Assembly: GCF_009193175.1 (NCBI RefSeq)
Contig: NZ_VUKE01000005.1
Span: forward strand, 171,040-235,039
Direction of reading: 5' to 3'
DNA: 64,000 nucleotides
Source of the DNA: Georgenia ruanii
GTDB lineage: Bacteria; Actinomycetota; Actinomycetes; Actinomycetales; Actinomycetaceae
The notes under the pieces were generated by a model. It had not been told where the DNA came from. It ran no database searches and saw only the letters and a list, made by a program, of their open reading frames with translations. The position numbers and the translations under genes were made by a program. Positions 39,044-49,219 of this stretch are shown piece by piece (positions within the stretch are counted from its first letter, which is position 1; each line of letters opens with the position of its first letter).

Positions 39044-40519
39044 TCAGCGGGCGGCGGCGGCCTCGAGCAGGCCCAGGAGGGTCCGCAGGCCCATCCCGGT
39101 GCCGCCCTTGGACGTGTAGCCGTAGGGCGCCTTCTCGTTGTAGGCGGGACCGGCGACGTCGAGGTGGGCCCATGGGGTGTCGCCGACGAACTCCTGGAGG
39201 AACAGGCCCGCGACGAGCATGCCGCCGAACCGGTCGCCCATGTTGGCGATGTCGGCGATCGAGGACTTGAGCGACGGGCGCAGCTCCTCGGGCAGCGGCA
39301 TCGGCCAGAACTCCTCGCCCACCGCCTCGGCCGCCGTGACGACGGCGCCGCGCAGGTCCTCGGTGCCCATGACGGCGCCGATCCGGGTGCCCAGCGCGGC
39401 GACCTGGGCGCCGGTGAGGGTCGCGATGTCGACGATGGCGTCAGGGCGCTCCTCGCGCGCGGCCACGAGGGCGTCGGCGAGGACCAGGCGGCCCTCGGCG
39501 TCGGTGTTGAGGACCTCGACGGTGGTGCCGTCGAGCATGGTGATGACGTCCGAGGGCCGCTGGGCGCCGCCGCCGGGCATGTTCTCGGCGAGGGCGAGCC
39601 AGCCGGTCACCCGCACGGGCAGGGCGAGCGCGGCGGCGGCCAGGACGGTGTGCAGGACGGTGGCGGCGCCCGCCATGTCGTCCTTCATCGTCTCCATGCT
39701 CTTGGCCGGCTTGAGCGACAGGCCGCCGGAGTCGAACGTGATGCCCTTGCCGACCAGGGCGTAGTGCGCCGCCGCCCGGGCGGGGGCGTAGTCGACCTTC
39801 ACGAGGCGCGGCGGGCGGGCGGATCCCATCCCGACGGCGAGGATCCCGCCGTATCCGCCGGCCACCAGCTCCTGCTCGTCGAGCACGGTCACGGTGACGT
39901 CGGTGCCCGCGGCCGCCGCGCGCGCCGCCTCGGCGAAGGTCTCGGGGTACAGGTGCCGCGGGGAGGCGTTGATCAGGTCGCGGGTGGCGCGCACGCCGTC
40001 GCCCACGGCCACGGCCCGGGCCAGCGCCGCCTGGGCCTCCTTGGTCTTGGCGGCCGGGGTGGCCAGCTCGAGGCGGGCCACGGGGGCCGGGTCGCTGGTC
40101 TTGTAGTGGTCGAAGCGGTAGGCGCCCATCAGCGCGCCCTCGGCGACGGCGCCCACCTGGGCGGCGTTCTCGGCGGGCAGCGCGAGGACGGCGTGCTCGG
40201 TGCCAGCCAGGCTGCGGGTCGCCGCCCCGGCCGCCCGGCGCAGCGCCTCGAGGCCGGGCCGGTCCGTCACCTTGCCGACGCCGGTGAGCACGACGACGGT
40301 CGCCGCCAGGTCCTCGCCGGCGGGCACGCGCACGACCTCGTCCGCCTTGCCGGTGACGCCGAGCGCAGGCAGCAGCGTGTCCAGCGCCGCGACCGCCTTG
40401 GCCGGCATGGGCTCGGCGGTGAGGATGCGGGCGCCGTCGTCGGTGCCAGCGACGGCGAGGACCAGGGCGTCGGCGTGCGCGCGGGCGGGGTTCTTGGGGC
40501 TCAGATTCAGGTCGGTCAC
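39044..40519 (-). CDS. pepA: Leucyl aminopeptidase (M17)
   Basis: This 491-aa cytosolic exopeptidase carries two metal ions. The C-terminal catalytic domain shows LVGKGITFDSGGLSLKP (Lys/Asp), DMAGAA, NMPGG and the signature NTDAEGRLVLADAL. The N-terminal domain is the variable macro-like part. The GTG at 40519 starts VTDLNLSPKNPA. It diverges from two small membrane-protein genes. Confidence 0.96.
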   Translation of the reverse strand: MTDLNLSPKNPARAHADALVLAVAGTDDGARILTAEPMPAKAVAALDTLLPALGVTGKADEVVRVPAGEDLAATVVVLTGVGKVTDRPGLEALRRAAGAATRSLAGTEHAVLALPAENAAQVGAVAEGALMGAYRFDHYKTSDPAPVARLELATPAAKTKEAQAALARAVAVGDGVRATRDLINASPRHLYPETFAEAARAAAAGTDVTVTVLDEQELVAGGYGGILAVGMGSARPPRLVKVDYAPARAAAHYALVGKGITFDSGGLSLKPAKSMETMKDDMAGAATVLHTVLAAAALALPVRVTGWLALAENMPGGGAQRPSDVITMLDGTTVEVLNTDAEGRLVLADALVAAREERPDAIVDIATLTGAQVAALGTRIGAVMGTEDLRGAVVTAAEAVGEEFWPMPLPEELRPSLKSSIADIANMGDRFGGMLVAGLFLQEFVGDTPWAHLDVAGPAYNEKAPYGYTSKGGTGMGLRTLLGLLEAAAAR

Positions 40520-40564
40520 CCCCCGGATGCTAGTCCGCGCCCGTCCGGGCGGTAATCTCCCGGG

Positions 40565-40918
40565 GTGCAGCTGACGGTCACCATCACCGCGGTCCTGGTC
40601 GGTCTCCTGGGCATCTGGGCCCTGTGGTTCACGATCGTCGACCGCGCCGTCATCCTGCGCCAGCTGCTCGCCGGCGCGGTCGTCGAGCTCGCGCTGCTCG
40701 CCCAGGTCGTGGTCGGCCTGGTCAGCCACGCGCAGGGGCACCAGGCGGCCGACCCGTGGACGTTCTGGGGCTACGTCGTCACCGCGCTCTTCCTGCTGCC
40801 GGTGGCGGCGGCGTGGGCGTTCGCGGACCGGACGCGGTGGAGCTCGGTGGTGCTGCTCGTCGCCTGCGTGGCGTTGCTCGCCATGCAGGCCCGGGTCTGG
40901 CAGGTGTGGACGGCGTGA
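40565..40918 (+). CDS. Small integral membrane protein
   Basis: This 117-aa protein has four predicted hydrophobic segments filling nearly the whole length and a GTG start. No motif is recognised. It is probably coupled to the next gene, whose earliest possible start (GTG 40915) overlaps this stop codon. Confidence 0.7.
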   Translation: MQLTVTITAVLVGLLGIWALWFTIVDRAVILRQLLAGAVVELALLAQVVVGLVSHAQGHQAADPWTFWGYVVTALFLLPVAAAWAFADRTRWSSVVLLVACVALLAMQARVWQVWTA

Positions 40919-40944
40919 GCGCGAAGGACGAGGACGGGGAGCAC

Positions 40945-41409
40945 ATGGGCGAGCAGACGACCGACCGGCTGGTCACGACGCCGACGACGGACACCCGGCG
41001 GCCGGCGTACGGCCTGGGGCGGGTCCTCATCCTGGTCTACGGCATCTTCGCCGTGGCCGCCTCCGCCCGCGCCAGCGTGCAGCTCCTGCGGAACGCCGCC
41101 GAGGCGCCGCTGGCCTACTCCCTCTCGGCCCTGGCCGGCGTGGTCTACATCGTCGCCACCGTCGCGCTGGCGCACAACGGCCGCCGCATGCGCCGGGTGG
41201 GCTGGATCGCCGTCGTCTTCGAGCTCGTCGGGGTCCTCACCGTCGGCACGCTGAGCCTGTGGCACCCGGAGCTGTTCCCGCACGACACCGTGTGGTCGCG
41301 CTACGGCAGCGGCTACGGCTACGTGCCGGCCGTGCTGCCGCTGCTCGGCATCGCGTGGCTGTGGCACTCCAGCCCGGCGCGGGTGGTCGCGCGCGCCGAA
41401 CGGGCCTGA
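40945..41409 (+). CDS. Actinobacterial membrane protein
   Basis: This 154-aa protein has four hydrophobic segments and conserved-looking features: YGLGRVLILVYGIFAVAASARASVQL, HNGRRMRRVGW and YVPAVLPLLGIAWLWHSSP. The ATG at 40945 was chosen for GGGGAG five bases upstream; a GTG at 40915 overlapping the previous stop would add ten residues. The family looks widespread in actinobacteria but is uncharacterised. Confidence 0.75.
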   Translation: MGEQTTDRLVTTPTTDTRRPAYGLGRVLILVYGIFAVAASARASVQLLRNAAEAPLAYSLSALAGVVYIVATVALAHNGRRMRRVGWIAVVFELVGVLTVGTLSLWHPELFPHDTVWSRYGSGYGYVPAVLPLLGIAWLWHSSPARVVARAERA

Positions 41410-41513
41410 GCCCCGGCCCTGCGCGCCAGGGTGCAGACCCTCGGGGCTGGGCCCGGTCGAGCCCGGCCCGCCCCGGCCTGAGAACCGGACGGGGGCTGCG
41501 GTAGGTTGCTCCG

Positions 41514-42413
41514 GTGCCGCACGCCCGGACCCTGCTCTCGCTCCTCGACCTCCCCCGTACCGAGATCGAGCGACTGTGGCTCGCGTCTGCCGGCTGGAAG
41601 GAGCAGCGCTCCCGCCGCCGCGAGCGCTTCGCCGACCGCAGGGTGGCGACCATCTTCGACGGTCCCGCCCTGCGCACCCGCCTCGCCTACGACACCGCCA
41701 TCGACGCGGTGGGCGCCCACCGCGTCGACCTGCCGCTGGTGCTGGGCGAGCGCGAGCCCATCGCCGACACCGCGGCGATCCTCTCCGACGCGGTGGACGC
41801 CGTCGTCGTGCGCGCGCCGGAGCACACCGACGTCCTCGCCCTGGCGGAGGCGTGCCAGGTGCCCGTCATCAACGCGATGACCGACCGGGGACACCCGGTC
41901 GAGGTCTTCTCGGAGGCGTTCAGCGTCCTCGAGCGCCGCGGGCCGATCGACGACGTCGTGCTCACCTTCGTCGGCGAGGACTCCAACGTGCTGCGCTCGT
42001 GGTGCGAGCTCACCGTCGGGTTCGAGCTGCAGGTGCGCCAGGTGTGCCCGCCCGGGCACTCCCTGGCGGAGGACTTCCTCGACGCGCTCGACGAGCGACG
42101 CCCGCGCGGCAGTGTGACCGTCACCCACGACCTGACCGAGGGGCTGGCCGGCACCGACGTCGTCTACACCGACGCCTGGCCGCGGGCGGCGCGCAAGCCC
42201 GGCCGGCGGCGCACCACCTTCGAGCCGTACCGCATCACCACCGACGTGCTCGACGCCGCGGGCGCGGACGTGCTGTTCATGCACGCCATGCCCGTGCACC
42301 GCGGGGACGAGGTGACCGCCGAGGCGTTCGCCGACCGGCGGTGCATCACCCTGGCCGCCAAGCGGAACCTCGCCCCGACCCACGCCGCCATCGTGGAGCG
42401 GGCGCTGGCCTGA
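41514..42413 (+). CDS. Ornithine carbamoyltransferase-like protein with altered active site
   Basis: This 299-aa protein has the overall OTC fold and C-terminal motif positions (MHxMPxHRGDEVT, residues 256-267). Key carbamoyl-phosphate and ornithine residues differ. SxRTR reads ALRTR (52-56), HPxQ reads HPVE (127-130) and HCLP reads HAMP (257-260). No other arginine-biosynthesis gene is near, so it is unlikely to be the biosynthetic argF. It may use another amine substrate or act without catalysis. GTG start. Confidence 0.8.
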   Translation: MPHARTLLSLLDLPRTEIERLWLASAGWKEQRSRRRERFADRRVATIFDGPALRTRLAYDTAIDAVGAHRVDLPLVLGEREPIADTAAILSDAVDAVVVRAPEHTDVLALAEACQVPVINAMTDRGHPVEVFSEAFSVLERRGPIDDVVLTFVGEDSNVLRSWCELTVGFELQVRQVCPPGHSLAEDFLDALDERRPRGSVTVTHDLTEGLAGTDVVYTDAWPRAARKPGRRRTTFEPYRITTDVLDAAGADVLFMHAMPVHRGDEVTAEAFADRRCITLAAKRNLAPTHAAIVERALA

Positions 42414-42496
42414 GCGCCCCGATGTCAGTGCCCCGCGCCACTCTTGACACAGGCGTTCGAGCAACGGGCTCGGCGGCGGCGCGGGGAGGGACGGCC

Positions 42497-42895
42497 ATGT
42501 CGGTCGACGAGGGCGTGCACATGCTGGAGCTGGAGCTGGCGGGCCTGGCGGAGTCACTGACCGCGCCGCGGCTGGGGGAGTGCCTCATGTGCTTCGCCAA
42601 CCGGATGGTGGCCGAGTTCGGCTGCGACCACACGCTGCGGTGGTCGCGCCGGTACCAGCAGCTGCAGGCGCCGCAGGCGTACGGGCTGCGCCGCCGGCTC
42701 CTGAGCCAGGGCATCTGCTGCGACTGCGACATCTTCGCGCGCGGCTGGGACGTCACGGTCGCGACGGTGGTGGACCGGGGGACCGGACAGGAGTGCTGGC
42801 CGCCCGAGGTGACGGGGTGCCGCCGGGTGCGGCGGGGGTCGACGCGGCCGTGCACGCTATGGGCGCCGCGCGGCGGGGTGTCCGGGCGCTGGTAG
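42497..42895 (+). CDS. DUF2695 family protein
   Basis: This 132-aa protein has the DUF2695 features: CLMCFANRMVAEFGCDHTLRWS and a later GICCDCDIFARGW. Its cysteines could bind a metal. The function is unknown. The ATG at 42497 has GGGGAGGG six bases upstream. It follows the OTC-like gene by 83 nt. Confidence 0.8.
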   Translation: MSVDEGVHMLELELAGLAESLTAPRLGECLMCFANRMVAEFGCDHTLRWSRRYQQLQAPQAYGLRRRLLSQGICCDCDIFARGWDVTVATVVDRGTGQECWPPEVTGCRRVRRGSTRPCTLWAPRGGVSGRW

Positions 42896-42961
42896 GCGGA
42901 CCCGGCCGGGGTGCCGCACCCACTCGACAGCACGGCGTGGGCACCGCAGCGACGGGCCTGC

Positions 42962-43885
42962 TCAATCGGTGAGCCGGCGCGCCCGGTTCGCCTCGCGGTT
43001 GACGGCCCAGGCGTCGGCCACCGGGCCGAGGTGCCCGAGCTTGTCGGGATTGACGACCCCGCGGATCGCCTGGATGCGTCCGTCGAGCACCTCGAGCGAC
43101 AAGGTGGCGACCACCTTGCCGCCGCCGTCGCGCACGATGGCGCCCGGCTGGCCGTTGATCGTGTGCGGCTGGAGCCCCCCGCCGATCCGGAGGAAGCCGG
43201 GGACGGTCCCGGCGAGCACCCTGACCACCTTCTCGGCGCCGAAGATGCCGCTGCCCCACATCGGGGCCTTGCCCCCGCCGTCGCCGACCAGCTGCACGTC
43301 GGCCGCGAGCAGCTCACGCAGCCCGTCGACGTCGCCCACCCGCAACGCGTCGAAGAACCGGGCCGCCAGCTCCTCACGTGCCCGGCGGTCCGCCTCGAAC
43401 CGGGGGCGGCCCTCGTCCATGTGTCGCCGGGCCCGCTCCGCGAGCTTGCGGCACGCCGTCTCGGACCGGCCCACCACAGCGGCGACCTCGGGAAAGCCGA
43501 ACCCGAACACCTCCCGCAGCACGAACACCGCCCGCTCGAGCGGGCTCAGCCGTTCGAGCAGCAACAACGCCGCCATCGACACCGAGTCGGCCAGCTCGGC
43601 CGACCGGGCGGGGTCCTCGTACGGGTCGGCCAGCAACGGCTCGGGGAACCACCGGCCGACGTAGTGCTCGCGCCGGTGGCGGGCTGAGCGCAGCACGTCG
43701 ATGGCGATCCGGGTGACGACAGCCGAGAGGTAGGCCTTGGTCGAGATCGGCGGCGTCACGACGGCGTAGTAGCGCAGCCACGTCTCCTGCACCGCGTCCT
43801 CAGCCTCGCTGACGCTGCCGAGGATCCGATAAGCGATCGCGAACAGCAGCGGCCGCAGCTCCTCGAACTCCTCGGCGCGGCTCAC
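42962..43885 (-). CDS. ECF41-family sigma factor with SnoaL-like C-terminal domain
   Basis: This 307-aa extracytoplasmic-function sigma factor carries region 2 (FAIAYRILGSVSEAEDAVQETWLRY) and region 4 (LSPLERAVFVLREVFGFGFPEVA). A fused SnoaL-like domain follows. ECF41 hallmarks are present: WFPEPLL in the linker, DGGGK in the SnoaL domain and NPDKL near the C-terminus. In characterised ECF41 proteins the C-terminal domain controls activity in place of an anti-sigma factor. The GTG at 43885 overlaps the epimerase stop codon by 4 nt. Confidence 0.93.
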   Translation of the reverse strand: MSRAEEFEELRPLLFAIAYRILGSVSEAEDAVQETWLRYYAVVTPPISTKAYLSAVVTRIAIDVLRSARHRREHYVGRWFPEPLLADPYEDPARSAELADSVSMAALLLLERLSPLERAVFVLREVFGFGFPEVAAVVGRSETACRKLAERARRHMDEGRPRFEADRRAREELAARFFDALRVGDVDGLRELLAADVQLVGDGGGKAPMWGSGIFGAEKVVRVLAGTVPGFLRIGGGLQPHTINGQPGAIVRDGGGKVVATLSLEVLDGRIQAIRGVVNPDKLGHLGPVADAWAVNREANRARRLTD

Positions 43886-44796
43886 GCCAGCTCCGCCCGG
43901 AAACCCTGCCGCCACGAGGGGTAGCGCAACGTCCAGCCCAGCTCCCGCTTGGCCTTGGCGTTCGAGAAGGCGCGCCCCTCGGTCATCATCTCGACCGCCA
44001 TCTTCCCGGCCAGCAACCGGGCCAGCCAGGCCGGCACCCGCCGCGGCGGCCGCGCCCCGGCGCACTGCGCCAGGTAGGGCAGCCATTCGCTGACCGGGGC
44101 CGGGTCGTCGTCGACGACGTTGAACACGCCCCTCGCTTCCTTCTCCACCGCCAGGGCGGTCGCGCTCGCCGCGTCGTCGAGGTGCACCCACGAAAAGTAG
44201 CCGGTGCCGTCGCCGACCAGTGGCAACAGCCCCTTGCGCACCATGGCGACCTGGTCGTCGTTGGCGCCGGGTCCGTAGAACCCGCCGTAGCGCAGCACCG
44301 TGCCACCGGCGCCCGCCACCGCATCCTCGAGGTGGTTGATCGCCGTCGTGCCCTCCACCACCTCGAGCGGATCCTCCTCGCTCTTGACCCATCCGCCGGT
44401 GCGCACCCCGTTCATGCTGGCGTGGCCATGCGTGATGACATGGGCGACGCCGGTCGCCTCCGCCGCCGCCAAGAGGTTGTCGATGCCCTCCGTGCGGAGG
44501 CGGTTGGTGAGGGCGAAGAAGCGGTCGGCCCTCCGCAGGTTCGGCTTGCCCGCGTGGGCCGCGGACAGCGCCGTCATCTGGTTGACGATCACGTCCGGCC
44601 GGGCCGCGGCCACCAGCTCGCCGACCGAGGCAGCGTCCAGCCCGTCCATCACCACACCCTCCGCACCCAGCTGCCGCAGCAGCCCCAGCTTGGTCGGGCT
44701 CGTCGTCGTCGCCGTGACCTCATGGCCCCGCGCCACCAGCTGAGGCACCAGCCGCCGTCCGAGGACCCCGGACCCGCCTGCCACGAACACTCGCAT
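43882..44796 (-). CDS. NAD-dependent epimerase/dehydratase, ECF41-linked
   Basis: This 304-aa short-chain extended reductase has the Rossmann motif VAGGSGVLGRRLVPQL, an RYGGFYGPG segment at the active-site region (YxxxK is not obvious) and C-terminal KAKRELGW. ECF41 genes are typically next to a carboxymuconolactone decarboxylase, oxidoreductase or epimerase (COE) gene, and this is that partner. The ATG at 44796 has GGGAGG upstream. An ECF41 promoter lies 50-76 nt upstream, so the sigma factor probably drives its own operon. Confidence 0.9.
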   Translation of the reverse strand: MRVFVAGGSGVLGRRLVPQLVARGHEVTATTTSPTKLGLLRQLGAEGVVMDGLDAASVGELVAAARPDVIVNQMTALSAAHAGKPNLRRADRFFALTNRLRTEGIDNLLAAAEATGVAHVITHGHASMNGVRTGGWVKSEEDPLEVVEGTTAINHLEDAVAGAGGTVLRYGGFYGPGANDDQVAMVRKGLLPLVGDGTGYFSWVHLDDAASATALAVEKEARGVFNVVDDDPAPVSEWLPYLAQCAGARPPRRVPAWLARLLAGKMAVEMMTEGRAFSNAKAKRELGWTLRYPSWRQGFRAELA

Positions 44797-44845
44797 CTCG
44801 TCACCCTCCCGATCTCGTTTCTCGTTTCTCGCTGGTCGCCATCAG

Positions 44846-44872
44846 GACGAGACAGCCGGCCCGGGTGTGACA
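44846..44872 (-). promoter_or_regulatory. ECF41-type promoter of the epimerase-sigma operon
   Basis: On the minus strand TGTCACA (44872-44866), 16 nt, then CGTC (44849-44846). This is the published ECF41 consensus layout, placed about 50 nt before the epimerase start. Confidence 0.88.
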
Positions 44873-44962
44873 TCGGGTGTGCCTGCGGGATGTCGCCTGG
44901 CCGGCGGGGCGCTCGATCGTCCCGCCGGGACCGCCCTGGGCAGGCGTGGGCGCAGGTGTCAC

Positions 44963-46108
<1,146 letters not shown>

Positions 46109-46113
46109 TCAGG

Positions 46114-46521
46114 TCACTCCGTGACGGTCGGCGGGGCCATGAGGAAGGGACGCAGCTCGAGCCACTCGTGGATCGGCTTGCCACCGGCGCCCGGGGCGGC
46201 GGACAGCTCGCCCGCCAGCTCAAGCGCACGCTCGTAGCTGTCGACGTCGATGACCATCCAGCCGGCGATGAGATCCTTGGTCTCCGGGAACGGGCCGTCG
46301 GTGACCGGCGGCCGGCCCTCGCCGTCGTAGCGGACGAACGTGCCCTCGGGGGAGAGGGCCTGTCCGTCGACGAACTCGCCGGTCGACTCGAGCCGGGCCG
46401 CGAAGTCGTTCATGTACTGGATGTGGGCGGCGACCTCCTCCGGCGTCCACTGGTCCATGGGCACGTCGTTGACCGCTGCCGGGGCGCCGCGGTAGTGCTT
46501 CAGCAGTAGGTACTTGGCCAT
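46114..46521 (-). CDS. YCII-related (DGPF domain) protein
   Basis: This 135-aa protein has the DGPF motif (VTDGPFPETKDLIAGWMVIDVDSYERALELA). YCII proteins have a ferredoxin-like dimeric fold; their role with ECF42 factors is unsettled. The ATG at 46521 has AAGGAG nine bases upstream; MAKYLLLKHY is the normal N-terminus. It is the first gene of the ECF42 operon. Confidence 0.92.
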   Translation of the reverse strand: MAKYLLLKHYRGAPAAVNDVPMDQWTPEEVAAHIQYMNDFAARLESTGEFVDGQALSPEGTFVRYDGEGRPPVTDGPFPETKDLIAGWMVIDVDSYERALELAGELSAAPGAGGKPIHEWLELRPFLMAPPTVTE

Positions 46522-46933
46522 CGTGTTCACTCCTTCGTGCGGTACGGCCCATTGTGGGCCGCGTTCACCCTGGGACGGAGCGGGGCGCGGGTTCTCGACA
46601 TCGGATAGCCGGGAATCTCCCGGCGGCGATGCGTCCGCGCGCTCGCGGCCAGCGGGAGCCACGCATCTGCTCCAGGGAGAAGGAACCGTAGACGGCGTGG
46701 ACTGACTGCCTCCGCCGCCGCCCATATCTCGTCCAGACGGTGCCTCTGCGCGTACGTGTGGGCGTGGCGCTCCCACGGGCCGATTCTGACCGCCAGTGAC
46801 CACGCCGGGACCGCGGCCGCAGCGGGCCCAGCGCCGGCATCGCGTGAGCTGGCGCTTCGACCGGCTCGGGACTGTCACAATCCATCGTCGTGATTCGTCT
46901 TGGTGTCGAACCCACCGACAACTGGAGGCGATC
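46522..46933. other. Divergent intergenic region with ECF41 promoter
   Basis: These 412 bases lie between the YCII and carboxymuconolactone decarboxylase genes. The only element I can support is the ECF41-type promoter at 46873-46899; no gene is convincing. Confidence 0.5.
46873..46899 (+). promoter_or_regulatory. ECF41-type promoter of the decarboxylase gene
   Basis: TGTCACA (46873-46879), exactly 16 nt, then CGTC (46896-46899), ending 34 nt before the ATG. It is identical in motif and spacing to the promoter upstream of the epimerase. Confidence 0.88.
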
Positions 46934-47539
46934 ATGACCAGCGACACCCGCGTTCCACGCACCGACCTCACCGGCGTCTACGGCCTGCTGCTCAAGCTGG
47001 GGATGCGCAAGATGCTCGGCGACGTGCCGGCAGGCGCCGAGGTGATGTGGCACCATCCCGCCGTCTTCAAGGACATGATGCGGGTCGGCGGACGGACGGA
47101 GAAGTGGGACCGTCTCGACCGCAACCTGGCGTCCTTTGCGACGATGGCGGCCGCATCCGAGATCGGCTGCAGCTTCTGCCTGGACTTCGGATACTTCATG
47201 ACCCACAACAAGGGCCTCGACGAGGTCAAGGCGCGTGAGGTCCCGCGGTGGCGGGAGTCCGACGTCTTCACGCCGCTCGAGCGACAGGTCATGGAGTACG
47301 CCGCGGCGATGTGCCAGACGCCGCCGACCGTCACGGACGCGATGTCGGCGGCGTTGCTCGAAGCTCTCGGGGCGGCGGCGCTGGTTGAACTGACCGCCAG
47401 GGTCGGTTTCATGAACCTGAGCGCACGGACGAACGTCGCCCTCGGTATCCGCTCGGAGGAGTATGCCGCGGCCTGTGGCCTGCGTCCGCTGGCGGTCCCG
47501 GCGACGCCTGGAGGGTCCGCGACATACTCGTCCCGTTAA
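46934..47539 (+). CDS. Carboxymuconolactone decarboxylase / AhpD-like protein
   Basis: This 201-aa protein has the CMD/AhpD core AAASEIGCSFCLDFGYFMTHNKG, containing the redox CxxC pair and a following His. Such proteins act as alkylhydroperoxidases or decarboxylases; the substrate is unknown. The ATG at 46934 has GGAGG five bases upstream. This is a second COE-type partner for the ECF41 factor 3 kb away, under an ECF41 promoter of its own. Confidence 0.93.
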   Translation: MTSDTRVPRTDLTGVYGLLLKLGMRKMLGDVPAGAEVMWHHPAVFKDMMRVGGRTEKWDRLDRNLASFATMAAASEIGCSFCLDFGYFMTHNKGLDEVKAREVPRWRESDVFTPLERQVMEYAAAMCQTPPTVTDAMSAALLEALGAAALVELTARVGFMNLSARTNVALGIRSEEYAAACGLRPLAVPATPGGSATYSSR

Positions 47540-47911
47540 CGGGCTTCGTACGTCGTTCGGAAGCGGGCGGGCGGCACAGCACCCAGGCGAAGCCGACGTG
47601 TTCTGCCAGCTCTGTGATCAGGTATCGCCGCCTTCCTGCGGGCCCGCCGACGATCACCATCGTCGGCGGACCCGCAGGCGCCTGGCCGGACGGCCATCGG
47701 CGTCCAGCACAAGGACGCCACCAGTCGAAGTGCCCTGATGCGGTCGAGATCGGGGCGCTTCAGCGGGCTTCTCTGGGCGCCGGATTCGGGATCGGTGTCC
47801 GCACCGGCCAAGCATCGAAATCGCGGGGCCGCGGTCGGACCCGAGCTGCGGCCGGCGGGGCTAGCTGAGCGAACTCCGCGTCTCACATAGTGCGATGGTG
47901 TTGCTCACCAT
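47540..47911. other. Intergenic region, no gene recognised
   Basis: A terminator hairpin lies at 47635-47678; the rest shows no conserved frame. From here rightward the sequence is less uniformly GC-rich than the core region. Confidence 0.45.
47635..47678. terminator. Long hairpin after the decarboxylase gene
   Basis: Twenty bases at 47635-47654 pair with 47659-47678 with one mismatch and a 4-nt loop, about 95 nt past the stop codon. Confidence 0.7.
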
Positions 47912-48772
47912 GTGGACACCGGGTCTATTGTGCACCGTATGGACGACGGCCGAATGTGCCAAGACCTTCCGCCTTTCGTTGATGTGGAGTGGCTCGAAGC
48001 GCGGGGGAGCGACGTTGTCACCGCGGACGCTCGGTGGTATCTCGACGGCGCGTCAGGACGTGCCGCATACGACGATGGCCATCTTCCGGGTGCAGTGTTC
48101 GCCGACCTCGACGCATCGCTGTCGGCAAGTTCCGGATCACGCGGACTGAACCCGCTTCCTGACCCAGAGGTGTTTGCACACGGAATGTCCTCCCTGGGCA
48201 TTGGCGACGACACGACCGTCGTCGCCTACGACGATGCCGGGGGAGTCATCGCCGCGCGGCTCGTGTGGATGCTACGAGCGCTCGGACGCCGGGCGGCACT
48301 TCTCGACGGCGGCCTCGGCGCATGGAGGGGGCCGCTGGAAACGAATCCCGCGGAGCCGACGCCGGCGACCTTCACGCCGTCTCCATGGCCCCGGGCCCGC
48401 ATAGCCGAGCTCGAGGACATCACGGCAGGGGCCGGCATCGTCATCGACGCCCGCAACGCCGACCGCTTCGACGGCAGGCACCAGCTGCCCACTGACCCCC
48501 AAGCCGGCCACATCCCCGGCGCCGTGAACGTTCCGTGTCGTCAGAACCTCAGCCCTGACGGACGCCTGCGCCCGATCGCCGAGATTCGAGCAGCGTTCGC
48601 GAACGCAAGGGTCGAGGACGCCACCACCGTCATCTCCTACTGCGGTTCCGGCGTCACGGCGTGCCACAACCTCCTCACTCTTGAGCAAGCAGGACTCGGT
48701 CTCGGCCGCCTCTATGTGGGTGGCTGGTCAGAGTACGCGGCCGATCCTCGCCGCCACGCCGAGCTGGGCTGA
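47912..48772 (+). CDS. Sulfurtransferase (two rhodanese domains)
   Basis: This 286-aa thiosulfate/3-mercaptopyruvate sulfurtransferase type protein has an inactive N-terminal rhodanese domain (DARWYLDG, HLPGAVFADLD). The C-terminal catalytic domain has RNADRFDG, HIPGAVNVPC and the active-site loop SYCGSGVTA. The start is uncertain: neither ATG 47912 nor the next in-frame ATG at 47939 has a clear ribosome-binding site. Codon use is less GC-biased than in the core genes. Confidence 0.92.
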   Translation: MDTGSIVHRMDDGRMCQDLPPFVDVEWLEARGSDVVTADARWYLDGASGRAAYDDGHLPGAVFADLDASLSASSGSRGLNPLPDPEVFAHGMSSLGIGDDTTVVAYDDAGGVIAARLVWMLRALGRRAALLDGGLGAWRGPLETNPAEPTPATFTPSPWPRARIAELEDITAGAGIVIDARNADRFDGRHQLPTDPQAGHIPGAVNVPCRQNLSPDGRLRPIAEIRAAFANARVEDATTVISYCGSGVTACHNLLTLEQAGLGLGRLYVGGWSEYAADPRRHAELG

Positions 48773-49219
48773 CCGAGACCCGCGCACCGCATGGCGCGAC
48801 TACGGGCTGCAACCTGCAGGTCGGGGCCATCGCACGGCCGTCCCGGGGAGGGTCATCCAGGGTGACGTGAGCGCCGCCATCAGGAACCCGGAAGTTAGCT
48901 ATTCCGGGTGCAGCGGGCCTAGTCGAGCGTCAACCACGCGTGGCTACGCAGGGAGCTGCGTCCCTGGCTGGGTAGTAACGGCGGCGCGATCGATATCGCG
49001 GTTCCGCGCAAGCCAGGCCGCGCGACATGACGGACCTCCCGCCTCACGGGTCCGCGGAGGAGGGGCGGAGGTCGCGAGCGACTCAACCAACCGAGGTCGG
49101 CCATTACTGGCACCCCTGCGTATCAGCATTCGTCGGATTCGAGGTGTGACGATGAGTGGGGAGAGCCGAGGATGCCGCCTTCCTAGTTCGCCGGAGGTGA
49201 TTTCCGTACTGTCGGCTCC
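48773..49219. other. Intergenic region, nothing recognised
   Basis: About 450 bases of moderate GC with no convincing reading frame, RNA or repeat. It may be decayed coding sequence at the edge of the accessory island. Confidence 0.4.

Noticed and set aside
47409..47886. Minus-strand open frames downstream of the decarboxylase gene
   Set aside because: They overlap a long terminator hairpin and the end of a real gene, show low-complexity arginine-rich translation, and lack a start signal.
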